The notes: generated by a model from the letters alone, not told the origin. A stretch of 10,442 nucleotides of DNA from JBDKLC01 sp040384865 (GCA_040384865.1 JAZKIM010000009.1:1-10442), one strand, 5' to 3'. Positions 1 to 6,936 are shown, counted from the first letter of the stretch. Made by a program: numbers and translations.

Positions 1-174
1 AAAAATGGCGATGGTGATATTGTTGGCATGTTCTCAGCCGCGAAGCCTCAAGCGGAAATACTTGATATTGCAAATTCGACCAATCGACTCACTCTTATCA
101 CTGTCATCTTGTTGCTCCTCTTGCTCGCGTTGCCAATATTTTCTCTGACCAAACGACTCCTTGCTGGGGTTTAA
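1..174 (+). CDS. C-terminal end of a membrane-anchored protein (5' truncated)
   Basis: The frame is open from the first base and ends at TAA 172-174, leaving 57 residues of a gene that begins upstream. The visible part starts with a hydrophilic stretch containing NGDGDIVG, which looks like an acidic Asp/Asn calcium-loop motif but is too short to assign to a domain. It continues with a polar linker, a very hydrophobic segment rich in Leu and Ile (about residues 30-48 of the fragment), and a short basic tail ending KRLLAGV. That arrangement (ectodomain, single membrane helix, positive tail) suggests a surface protein held by its C-terminus. The next gene starts 22 bases later on the same strand, so cotranscription is possible. 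The family is not recognisable from this fragment. Confidence 0.65.
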   Translation, partial: KNGDGDIVGMFSAAKPQAEILDIANSTNRLTLITVILLLLLLALPIFSLTKRLLAGV

Positions 175-196
175 TAAGATAACACTATACAAAAAT

Positions 197-1339
197 ATGA
201 ACATTGAACAAAAAAAATGGACAAAAGAAGCAGGCTGGAATACTGTTTCAGCTGCATCATTTACACAAGCACCACAGCTAGTCCTTGTCTTTGGAGGAAG
301 CGCTTTGGTTAAAGAAGAGAGCGTTTTTACTGAAGTGAAAGGAATGTACCCCAATAGTCATGTAGTCATGATGTCTACGGCCGGGGAAATACTTGATACC
401 AGCGTTTCAGACGGAACACTATCTTTGACAGCTGTCTATTTTGAAAAAACAACCCTGCAATTTGTCGAGCTTGATATTACCAATCCATCTGATAGTAAAG
501 CCATGGGTGAAAAACTGGCACAGTCTTTACCATCTGCAGATTTGGTACATGTTATGGTCTTCTCTGATGGTCTTAAGGTAAATGGTACTGAGTTGGTTGG
601 AGGAATCACCGGAACCCTTCCTTCAACAGTAGCACTTACGGGAGGATTGGTAGGAGATGGTGCTGATTTCAAGCATACGTATGTAGGGCACAACAAAGTT
701 CCTACAGAAGGGAAAATAATCGGTATTGGCTTTTATGGATCGTCACTTTCGGTGAGTTATGGATCAATGGGAGGATGGGATCCGTTTGGCCCTGAGCGGC
801 TCATCACGAAGGCAACAGACAATGTGCTCTATGAGCTTGATGGTAAACCAGCACTCGCTATCTATAAAGAGTATCTCGGGGATAAAGCCGATGAGCTTCC
901 GGGATCAGGGCTTTTGTTCCCTCTAAATTTGCGTTTAAAGAACGGAGACACTGAGAACCAAGTCGTGCGTACCATCCTTGCGGTAAATGAAGCTGATCAA
1001 AGCATGACGTTTGCAGGAACAATGCCTGAAGGTGTATCAGCGCAACTCATGAAAGCAAACTTTGAACGACTCATTAGTGGAGCGTCTGGGGCTGCAGCAT
1101 TGGTAGATGCAGTGAATCACGCTCCTGAGCTTGCTATTTTGATTAGTTGTGTCGGACGTAAATTGGTTCTCAAAGATCGGATTGAGGAAGAGACTGAGGC
1201 TATCAGAGATGTATTTGGTCCGCACACTGTACTCACCGGATTTTATTCCTACGGAGAAATCTCTCCGAAGACACCGACTGCCAATCAATGCCAACTTCAT
1301 AACCAAACGATGACTATCACCACATTTAGCGAAAAATAA
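197..1339 (+). CDS. FIST domain sensory protein (FIST_N + FIST_C)
   Basis: A 380-residue protein without signal peptide or membrane helix, hence probably cytoplasmic. Residues about 25-200 fit FIST_N, with STAGE at 60-64 and GGLVGDGADF at 149-158. Residues about 218-360 fit FIST_C, with SCVGRK at 317-322 and TGFYSYGEIS at 347-356. FIST is a sensory domain proposed to bind small ligands such as amino acids, and FIST proteins are often encoded beside, or fused to, signalling proteins. Here the domain stands alone, and its stop is one base from the start of a coiled-coil protein resembling the N-terminal linker of FIST-associated kinases. I chose ATG 197: a TTG at 161 would extend the frame by 12 residues but overlaps the preceding gene, and the added residues do not look like part of the domain. 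No Shine-Dalgarno sequence precedes either. The ligand is unknown. Confidence 0.9.
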   Translation: MNIEQKKWTKEAGWNTVSAASFTQAPQLVLVFGGSALVKEESVFTEVKGMYPNSHVVMMSTAGEILDTSVSDGTLSLTAVYFEKTTLQFVELDITNPSDSKAMGEKLAQSLPSADLVHVMVFSDGLKVNGTELVGGITGTLPSTVALTGGLVGDGADFKHTYVGHNKVPTEGKIIGIGFYGSSLSVSYGSMGGWDPFGPERLITKATDNVLYELDGKPALAIYKEYLGDKADELPGSGLLFPLNLRLKNGDTENQVVRTILAVNEADQSMTFAGTMPEGVSAQLMKANFERLISGASGAAALVDAVNHAPELAILISCVGRKLVLKDRIEEETEAIRDVFGPHTVLTGFYSYGEISPKTPTANQCQLHNQTMTITTFSEK

Positions 1340-1340
1340 C

Positions 1341-1676
1341 ATGAATAAGGTCCTCGAAAGACAAATAAAGAAACTCTTTGGAGGTATGGAGAATATTCCA
1401 AAAGGTATAGATGAGTTTCTCAAGGTGATTAGCGCTACCTATGATCATGCAGACGAAGATCGTCTGCTGATTGAACGGTCATTAGAAATTAGTTCGAAGG
1501 AGTTAGGGGATTTGAACAAAAAGACACAAGAAGAGTCTAAAAAACTAAAAGTGAATCTTGCAGAAATAGAAAAAATGAACAACCTTATGGTTGACCGTGA
1601 GCTGAAGATGATAGAATTAAAAAAGGAGATAGAAACACTCAAGGCCCTGATGCCTCAAGTTGACATGACACCATGA
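1341..1676 (+). CDS. Small coiled-coil signalling adaptor, FIST-associated
   Basis: A soluble, charged, helix-rich protein of 111 residues. Residues 1-35 are a compact region, followed by RLLIERSLEISSKEL (41-55). As I recall, this matches the linker seen just before the PAS or kinase core of histidine kinases encoded next to FIST genes. From residue 50 to 103 the sequence is a heptad-like coiled coil ending in a block (75-100) containing MNNLMVDRELKMIELKKE. Nearly the same block ends the next protein. No catalytic, receiver or DNA-binding domain is present. It starts one base after the FIST gene stop, and its TGA overlaps the next ATG (ATGA), so the three genes are probably translationally coupled. 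A role as an adaptor linking FIST to a kinase or to the CHASE4 protein is inference. It could instead be the detached N-terminus of an ancestral kinase. Confidence 0.75.
   Translation: MNKVLERQIKKLFGGMENIPKGIDEFLKVISATYDHADEDRLLIERSLEISSKELGDLNKKTQEESKKLKVNLAEIEKMNNLMVDRELKMIELKKEIETLKALMPQVDMTP
1563..1640 (+). repeat. Shared coiled-coil module, copy 1
   Basis: Encodes residues 75-100 of the small adaptor. It matches residues 377-402 of the next protein at 20 of 26 positions, and the differences are mostly conservative (I/L, V/I, N/K). Many codons differ synonymously, so this is an old or selected similarity and not a fresh DNA duplication. Confidence 0.85.
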
Positions 1677-2908
1677 GTACACAAAGGAATTTCTCAATCC
1701 GATCCAAAATAATTGCTATCATCGTAATGAGCATTGTGGGGCTTTCAATCCTAATTTACATAATTTCATTACAGATACTTCTTAAGAGCTATAAAAACAT
1801 AGAGCGCGATCAGATCACTCAGAATGTATATCGTGCGCGTGACGCGATTTCAAACGCAGTGGTTCAGCTTGATGTTAAGTTGACTGATTGGGCATGGTGG
1901 GACGACACCTATAATTTCATGACTGACAAGAATCCTGCCTATATTGAATCCAATCTGGGTGTGAGCTCGATTGCAAACCTCAAGATAAATACCATGTTAT
2001 TTATTACTCCTTCCGGAGAGACCTTTTTCAAGAAACTAATAGATTTTGATACAAAAACCGAACGTTCTCCTGAGTATATCGGTCAGTATATATCCTCGCA
2101 TAAAGTATTTACTCTTCCGGATGCGCAAGCAAAGATTAGTGGCATCATTCTTCTTCCCGAAGGGCCGATGATCATGGCGGCACTGCCGATATTACAAAGT
2201 AGTGGTGAAGGGGATCCTCACGGAACATTATTGTTTGGAAAATTTTTGAATACCGCGCTTATTAGCGGGTTGGGAGACCTCACTCATTTATCGATGCAGA
2301 TATATCCGTACGATGATCCGTCGCTTCCTGTTGATGTTGCACTTGCCAAACCGCAACTTACACGGGTTGATTCTATAGTTACCAGTGTACTTTCGACCAA
2401 TTTGATCGCGGGGTACGTTATATTGCGCGACGTGTATGACCAGCCAGCACTCATTCTTAAAGTTGTCACTTCTCGAGATGTCTATACCCAGGGACTCCAT
2501 ACGTTCTATTCGTTCATTGCGATCTCTTGTGCGGCTATTATCGCCTTCGGCATCACTATCATCATTCTCATTGAGGTCTTCTTTATTTCACGATTTTCAA
2601 AACTAAGCAAAAAAGTCGAACACATCGGGGAGACGAAAGATTTTTCAGAACGAATTTCGGGAAATAAACGAGATGAATTCGGTTCGCTTGCCACAGTGAT
2701 AAACCAGATGCTCAACGTGCTTTCTGCTTCCCGTGAAGCGGAATCAAAATCAGGGAAGCAGGCGATAGCGGCAGAAGAAAAGCTTAGTGAACGATTAACC
2801 GAACTTGAAAAGATGAACAAGTTGATGATTGATCGTGAATTAAAGATGATAGAATTGAAGAAAGAAGTGCAACAATTACAAACATCACTTGAGGCAGATA
2901 CGCCATAA
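1673..2908 (+). CDS. CHASE4-HAMP membrane sensor ending in a coiled coil (no output domain)
   Basis: 411 residues. A basic N-terminus is followed by membrane helix 1 (about 12-36), then an extracellular domain (about 45-270) carrying DWAWWDDTYNFM at 72-83. This is the hallmark of CHASE4, an extracellular ligand-sensing domain of bacterial and archaeal receptors. Membrane helix 2 (about 278-304) leads into a HAMP linker (about 304-355; note the RDEFGSLATVINQM stretch) and a coiled coil to about 405. The protein then stops. Receptors of this layout normally continue into a kinase, cyclase or methyl-accepting domain, and none is present. Its last block (377-402) repeats that of the adjacent adaptor. 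The start overlaps the adaptor stop as ATGA. A stop followed by a promoter-like element makes simple frameshift loss of a kinase tail unlikely, and no kinase remnant is visible downstream before the sugar-binding gene. It probably signals by pairing its coiled coil with another protein (inference). Confidence 0.88.
   Translation: MSTQRNFSIRSKIIAIIVMSIVGLSILIYIISLQILLKSYKNIERDQITQNVYRARDAISNAVVQLDVKLTDWAWWDDTYNFMTDKNPAYIESNLGVSSIANLKINTMLFITPSGETFFKKLIDFDTKTERSPEYIGQYISSHKVFTLPDAQAKISGIILLPEGPMIMAALPILQSSGEGDPHGTLLFGKFLNTALISGLGDLTHLSMQIYPYDDPSLPVDVALAKPQLTRVDSIVTSVLSTNLIAGYVILRDVYDQPALILKVVTSRDVYTQGLHTFYSFIAISCAAIIAFGITIIILIEVFFISRFSKLSKKVEHIGETKDFSERISGNKRDEFGSLATVINQMLNVLSASREAESKSGKQAIAAEEKLSERLTELEKMNKLMIDRELKMIELKKEVQQLQTSLEADTP
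2801..2878 (+). repeat. Shared coiled-coil module, copy 2
   Basis: Encodes residues 377-402 of the CHASE4-HAMP protein, with MNKLMIDRELKMIELKKE inside. It is homologous to 1563-1640. The longest identical DNA stretch between the copies is short (around AAGATGATAGAATT). Confidence 0.85.
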
Positions 2909-2939
2909 TTTGTACAGAAAAAAAGAAGTAGTGTTAATG

Positions 2940-2951
2940 CTGTGATATAAT
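2940..2951 (+). promoter_or_regulatory. Extended -10 promoter candidate for the sugar-binding gene
   Basis: CTGTGATATAAT contains a perfect extended -10 (TG-A-TATAAT, hexamer 2946-2951). It lies in the 76-base gap after the CHASE4 gene, 33 bases before the ATG at 2985. No good -35 hexamer sits 16-18 bases upstream, which is tolerable for an extended -10. A leader of roughly 27 bases is expected. The same 12-mer with one change recurs before the first response regulator. Confidence 0.6.
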
Positions 2952-2984
2952 TTACTAAGATATTAGAATAAATCAATATACATT

Positions 2985-4076
2985 ATGGAACCGGAAAAAC
3001 AAAAAATATTTTCACCACGCGTTATACTTATTTTGATACTGATACTACTTGCTGTCGCAGCGGGAGTACTGTTGTATCTTCGCAAGAGTGCTACTCCACG
3101 TACTACCCCTAGTGATATTACTGAAGATATTTTGATAGGATTTTCCATGAGCTCTCTTCAGGAAGAGCGATGGCAGACAGATAAGAAAGAATTTTTGAAA
3201 AAAGCCCAAGAGTTAGGTGTTAGTGTGGATGTGCAGGCATCACAAAATGATGTAGAAAAGCAGATTTCCCAGATCCGAGGCATGATAGCAGAAGGCGTAA
3301 ATGTACTTGTTGTTGTTCCGTACGATGCAGAAGGACTTGCTGATGTAATCAACGAAGCGCATGCCGCAGGAATAAAAGTCATCTCATACGATCGGTTGAT
3401 AAAAAACGCAAACCCAGACCTCTATCTTTCATTTGATAATGAAAAAGTAGGTGAGTACCAAGCACAATATGTACTACAGGCACTACAGAGTAAAATCGAT
3501 AGTGGTAAAAAGGTTCGTATTGCGTATATTGGAGGAGCGCCGACTGATAACAATGCAGTTTTGTTAAAGGCGGGGTCGTTTTCATTGCTCCAGCCATTGA
3601 TAGATGCAAAGAAAGTAGAGATAGTAGTGGATAAGCCTACTACAAATTGGAACCCTGATGTTGCGTATAAAAATCTCAAGGAATACTTAGATCGGTCAGG
3701 AGGCCTTGTTGATGCAGTGATTGCTGCAAATGATGGTACTGCTTTTGGTTCCATTACTGCACTTAAAGAGCACAACCTTGCGGGTGTAGTGCCGGTTTCC
3801 GGGCAGGACGCAGAACTCGCTGCTATAAAAAGACTTGTCTCTGGTACGCAAACAGTCAGTGTTTACAAGCCTATATCCAAACTCGCTGCTCGGGCAGTAG
3901 AGCTCGCTATAGAGTTTGCAAAAGGAAAAACAGTAGAAACCACAAGAACAGTGAACAATGGATTGATGGAAGTACCGTCTGTATTACTTGCCCCTATTCC
4001 GGTGACAAAGAACAACATCAGAGAAACTATCGTCAGTGATGGATACCATCGAGCAGAAGATATTTATAACAACTAA
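2985..4076 (+). CDS. Membrane-anchored XylF-like periplasmic sugar-binding protein
   Basis: 363 residues with a membrane helix at about 12-32 and a type I periplasmic binding fold (Peripl_BP_4 type) from about 48. It closely resembles D-xylose-binding XylF along its whole length: ERW at 61-63, SYDRLI at 134-139, SFDNEKVGE at 149-157, GGAPTDNNA at 183-191, ANDGTA at 248-253, SGQDAE at 272-277, VYKP at 293-296, NNGL at 324-327 and TKNNI at 341-345. Many residues that line the sugar pocket in this family are thus retained. No cysteine lies near the N-terminus, so it is not a lipoprotein; a helix followed by LRK suggests an uncleaved anchor facing outside. No ABC permease or ATPase is in the window. 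A histidine kinase starts 34 bases downstream, so a sensory role (as with ChvE or LuxP) is plausible, though not proven. The sugar may be xylose or another monosaccharide. No Shine-Dalgarno sequence is present. Confidence 0.88.
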   Translation: MEPEKQKIFSPRVILILILILLAVAAGVLLYLRKSATPRTTPSDITEDILIGFSMSSLQEERWQTDKKEFLKKAQELGVSVDVQASQNDVEKQISQIRGMIAEGVNVLVVVPYDAEGLADVINEAHAAGIKVISYDRLIKNANPDLYLSFDNEKVGEYQAQYVLQALQSKIDSGKKVRIAYIGGAPTDNNAVLLKAGSFSLLQPLIDAKKVEIVVDKPTTNWNPDVAYKNLKEYLDRSGGLVDAVIAANDGTAFGSITALKEHNLAGVVPVSGQDAELAAIKRLVSGTQTVSVYKPISKLAARAVELAIEFAKGKTVETTRTVNNGLMEVPSVLLAPIPVTKNNIRETIVSDGYHRAEDIYNN

Positions 4077-4110
4077 TCACGTAACGACTGATTTTCAACG
4101 TAATTGACAC

Positions 4111-6075
4111 ATGAATTCCATACGAACAAAAATAACCAATGCGTTCTTGGTAACTGTGGTTACCACGTCGGTATTGATCGTAGGAATTGTTTTGGTGAAT
4201 GTTGTATTGACCAATAAATACAAAGCTATAAACGAAAATATTTTTTATGAACAAAGTTTAAAGGAAGATATCTCATTTTTAGTGGATGATATTTATAAGG
4301 GATTTAATGGGGACGATTATACTGCGTACCAAAATAGGGAACAAAAGATCAAAGAGGTTGTCGCAGTGCTCGACACAAAGATAGGAGACACGACCAGTAC
4401 TCCTGATACCAAGGTTGCGTATCGGAGTCTGAAAAATTCTTTGACATCTTTCTTTACGTACATCGATACGTCAAGAGAGAACTTGAAAGAAAACGGTTCT
4501 ATCGATGGTATATCCATCGTGTTTAAAGAGGCGAGTACTCGACTTGAGTTTGTGCTACAAAATTCTACGACGTTGATACTGTCGGAGTTCAAAAATATTG
4601 CGAATACAACCCAAAAGATCCAAAAGATCCAAAAGATAACTATAATCGTAATCTTTATTATTGTTACGATTATAGCGATTACACTGGTAGTGTTTGCCGT
4701 TGTCTTTTCTCGAAAAATATCAGATCCGTTAGTTGAGCTCTCTACAGTGGCACGAAAGATAAGTGAAGGAGATCTCAATCTTGATTTGAGTCCGCAAATA
4801 CTTAAAGGGAAGGATGAAATAGGTTCTCTTGCTCGTTCGTTTTCCGCGATGCTTGCAAATCTTCGAGAAAAAATACATGAAGTACAAAAGCAAATTGAAG
4901 AATCAGCAAAGGCGAATATTGACCTCAATAAATCAAAATCAGCCATTTTGAATCTCCTTGAAGATATTGATGAAGAGAAAAAGAAAGTCGAAGAAACGGT
5001 CGTCATCAGAACAAAAGAGCTCAGTGCGGAGAAGGCACGATTGCTTGCCTCTATCAATAGTCTTTCCTTTGGATTCATCATCGCGGATATGGAAGATCGC
5101 ATCATTCTCAAAAACAAGGCGATGACTGATTTATTTGGTTTTGCCGAAGGAGACACTGTTACCATTGATAATGTTTCATCACTCCTTGGAGAACACTTTG
5201 ATTTGAAGATGCAGATAGAGCAGTGTTTTAAGGATAAAGCAGCGTGTGAATTAAAGGAAATCGTTTTTGGAACAAAATTCTTGCGAGGTATCATTGCTCC
5301 TGTTATTGGGGATGAAGCTGGTGGATCTATTGGATATGTATTCTTGCTCGAGGATATTACCGAAGCGAAAGTGATAGAACGTAGCCGAGAAGAATTCTTT
5401 GCTGTCGCATCTCACGAGCTCCGTACTCCGCTCACCGCCATCCGTGGCAACATGTCTACGTTCAAGGAATATGGTAGTACTATGGATGAAAAAGAAAAAC
5501 AGGAGATCATCACTGATACCTATGATGCGAGTATTCGTCTGATCGGTATTGTGAATGATTTCTTGGATACTTCTCGTCTTGAACAAGGAAAAACCACGTT
5601 TAAAAAAGAACCCGTTGATCTTGTTCCGCTCATCAGAGAGACGATCAAGGATCTCGATACCTTGGCTAAAGCAAAGTCCCTGACGCTATCCTTTACCGAG
5701 CCGACAGAGGCTATTCCATTGGCAATGGTTGATCACGATCGTATTAAACAAGCCATCTCAAACTTTATTGATAACGCTATTAAATATACAGAGAAAGGAT
5801 CTATTGTTGTGACAATTGAAAAGGTAGAAAAAGCTGTGGCGGTGTCGGTGACCGATACCGGAAAAGGTATTTCACCCCAGAACCAATCGCTTTTGTTTCG
5901 CAAATTCCAGCAAGCAGGGGAGGAAATGCTTGCCCGTGACGTGAGTAAAAGTACCGGTTTGGGGCTTTACATCACGAAACTCGTTGTCGAAGCCATGGGA
6001 GGAACGGTCGAGCTTGCTAAGAGTGCACTCGGCGAGGGGAGTACATTTCGGCTTACCGTGCCGACAGTACTGTGA
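4111..6075 (+). CDS. Sensor histidine kinase (TM-sensor-TM-HAMP-PAS-HisKA-HATPase)
   Basis: 654 residues. Membrane helix 1 (about 11-34) and helix 2 (about 176-200) flank a mostly helical extracellular region of about 140 residues with no named domain recognised. HAMP follows (about 200-252), then a charged coiled coil (about 253-312), a PAS-like domain (about 313-418), HisKA with phospho-acceptor His435 in SHELRTP, and HATPase_c (about 538-652). The ATP site is intact: N-box DNAIKY (554-559), G1 DTGKGIS (582-588), LFRKF, and G2 TGLGLYI (615-621). It should autophosphorylate and pass phosphate to a receiver; it has no receiver of its own, and two stand-alone receivers follow 30 bases later. 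The sugar-binding gene lies 34 bases upstream and could supply its ligand-bound partner (inference). A three-copy in-frame 9-base repeat sits just before helix 2. The TGA stop overlaps a promoter-like element. Confidence 0.95.
   Translation: MNSIRTKITNAFLVTVVTTSVLIVGIVLVNVVLTNKYKAINENIFYEQSLKEDISFLVDDIYKGFNGDDYTAYQNREQKIKEVVAVLDTKIGDTTSTPDTKVAYRSLKNSLTSFFTYIDTSRENLKENGSIDGISIVFKEASTRLEFVLQNSTTLILSEFKNIANTTQKIQKIQKITIIVIFIIVTIIAITLVVFAVVFSRKISDPLVELSTVARKISEGDLNLDLSPQILKGKDEIGSLARSFSAMLANLREKIHEVQKQIEESAKANIDLNKSKSAILNLLEDIDEEKKKVEETVVIRTKELSAEKARLLASINSLSFGFIIADMEDRIILKNKAMTDLFGFAEGDTVTIDNVSSLLGEHFDLKMQIEQCFKDKAACELKEIVFGTKFLRGIIAPVIGDEAGGSIGYVFLLEDITEAKVIERSREEFFAVASHELRTPLTAIRGNMSTFKEYGSTMDEKEKQEIITDTYDASIRLIGIVNDFLDTSRLEQGKTTFKKEPVDLVPLIRETIKDLDTLAKAKSLTLSFTEPTEAIPLAMVDHDRIKQAISNFIDNAIKYTEKGSIVVTIEKVEKAVAVSVTDTGKGISPQNQSLLFRKFQQAGEEMLARDVSKSTGLGLYITKLVVEAMGGTVELAKSALGEGSTFRLTVPTVL
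4611..4637 (+). repeat. 9-base tandem repeat, three perfect copies, inside the kinase gene
   Basis: CCAAAAGAT occurs three times in a row without mismatch. In frame it encodes Gln-Lys-Ile repeated at residues 168-176, immediately before membrane helix 2. Gain or loss of a unit would keep the frame and shift the helix by three residues. Confidence 0.9.
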
Positions 6076-6092
6076 TATACTGTTCTGCAGTA
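6064..6092 (+). promoter_or_regulatory. Palindrome cluster with extended -10 before the response regulators
   Basis: The 10-base perfect palindrome ACAGTACTGT (6064-6073) is followed by TACTG (6078-6082) and CAGTA (6088-6092), a 5-base inverted repeat around TTCTG. Between and over them lies CTGTGATATACT (6070-6081), an extended -10 (TG-A-TATACT, hexamer 6076-6081) that includes the kinase TGA. A transcript would start near 6088, about 18 bases before the ATG at 6106. The arrangement could be a promoter with an operator, letting the receivers be expressed separately from the kinase. This is inferred from sequence pattern alone. Confidence 0.45.
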
Positions 6093-6105
6093 GCATTACA
6101 ATGAC

Positions 6106-6486
6106 ATGAGTAAAATTTTTATCATTGACGACGATGTCTTCATAACCCGGATGTACGAACGCATGTTTCGATTAGCGAACCATGAGACAGTGACGGCGCA
6201 CGACGGTAGCGAGGCACTTGCCATGTTAAAGGATATGAAGCCTTTACCCGACATTATTCTTATGGACGTTGCTATGCCAAAGATGGATGGACTTGAGCTG
6301 ATAGAGCATCTCCATACGTCCGAGATAGTAAAGGGAATACCGATCATGGTTCTCACCAATTCTATCAAGCAGGAGGATGCTGGTAAATTTATAGAGTGTG
6401 GGGCTACACTCTATCTTATCAAGATGAATCATGAGCCGAAGGAGATAGTGCAAAAGATAGAAGAAATCATTAGTAATAAGAAGTAA
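6106..6486 (+). CDS. Receiver-only (CheY-like) response regulator 1
   Basis: A 126-residue single REC domain. The acidic cluster is Asp8-Asp9-Asp10, the phospho-acceptor is Asp54 in LMDVAMPKMDG, and Thr84 and Lys106 complete the active site, so phosphorylation should work. Lys106 is followed by Met, where most receivers have a cis-Pro (KP); LTN replaces the common LTA or LSA after strand 4. There is no DNA-binding, enzymatic or other output domain, so it must act by protein contact, as in CheY or Spo0F. It lies 30 bases after the kinase, the likely phosphodonor. I chose ATG 6106; an ATG at 6101 is out of frame and reads ATG-ACA-TGA, stopping across the true start. It shares RMYER and the LTN and LYLxK features with the next gene, indicating an old tandem duplication. 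Confidence 0.93.
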   Translation: MSKIFIIDDDVFITRMYERMFRLANHETVTAHDGSEALAMLKDMKPLPDIILMDVAMPKMDGLELIEHLHTSEIVKGIPIMVLTNSIKQEDAGKFIECGATLYLIKMNHEPKEIVQKIEEIISNKK

Positions 6487-6496
6487 TAATATACCT

Positions 6497-6931
6497 ATGA
6501 CAACAATATTTATGGCCGAAGATGATCCATTGATGAGCCGCATGTATGAGCGGGCATTTAAAGCTAATGGATATGAACTTCAGATCGCTGCAGATGGCGA
6601 AGAAGCTCTTTCAAAACTTCAGAAAATGGAAACGGCTCCGACCATCATGCTTCTTGATGTCATGATGCCAAAGGTGAATGGGTTTGATGTACTGCGAGGG
6701 GTAAAACAAAACGAAAAGCTAAAACATGTTCCCGTGGTAATGCTCACTAATCTCGCTGGACAAGCAGACGCCGAAAAAGCTTTGACTCTCGGTGCTGTAT
6801 TGTATTTGGTAAAAAGCCAGTATGACCCTAAACAGGTCGTGGACAAGGTAAAAGAAATCCTTTCTGCTTCTTCTCGAGGAGATGAGGTGCCTACTGTTGC
6901 GGTTGGGGTAAAGGACATACCGGCTGCATAA
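6497..6931 (+). CDS. Receiver-only (CheY-like) response regulator 2
   Basis: 144 residues. The REC domain (1-120) has Glu8-Asp9-Asp10, phospho-acceptor Asp54 in LLDVMMPKVNG, Thr84 and Lys106. As in its neighbour, Lys106 is not followed by Pro (here Ser), and the downstream segment reads YDPKQVVDKVKEIL. A tail of about 24 residues (121-144) has no recognised domain. It aligns without gaps with response regulator 1 over about 123 residues but is clearly diverged. The gap to the previous gene is 10 bases, so the two are probably cotranscribed. It probably receives phosphate from the kinase at 4111-6075. Two receivers for one kinase may mean a phosphate sink or two separate targets (inference). 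No output domain is present. Confidence 0.93.
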   Translation: MTTIFMAEDDPLMSRMYERAFKANGYELQIAADGEEALSKLQKMETAPTIMLLDVMMPKVNGFDVLRGVKQNEKLKHVPVVMLTNLAGQADAEKALTLGAVLYLVKSQYDPKQVVDKVKEILSASSRGDEVPTVAVGVKDIPAA

Positions 6932-6936
6932 TCGTT

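Noticed and set aside
161..196. Upstream TTG start for the FIST protein
   Set aside because: It overlaps the preceding gene and adds residues without similarity to the FIST N-terminus; ATG 197 is simpler.
4317..5294. Long open frame (325 codons) on the minus strand inside the kinase gene
   Set aside because: It lies wholly opposite an intact kinase with all catalytic motifs. Its translation is Ser/Phe-rich low complexity, as expected from the complement of a Lys/Glu-rich coiled coil.
6073..6075. Possible UGA recoding, known from some Patescibacteria
   Set aside because: TGA ends the kinase and the adaptor exactly where their domains end, and no gene has an in-frame TGA. The standard bacterial code fits.
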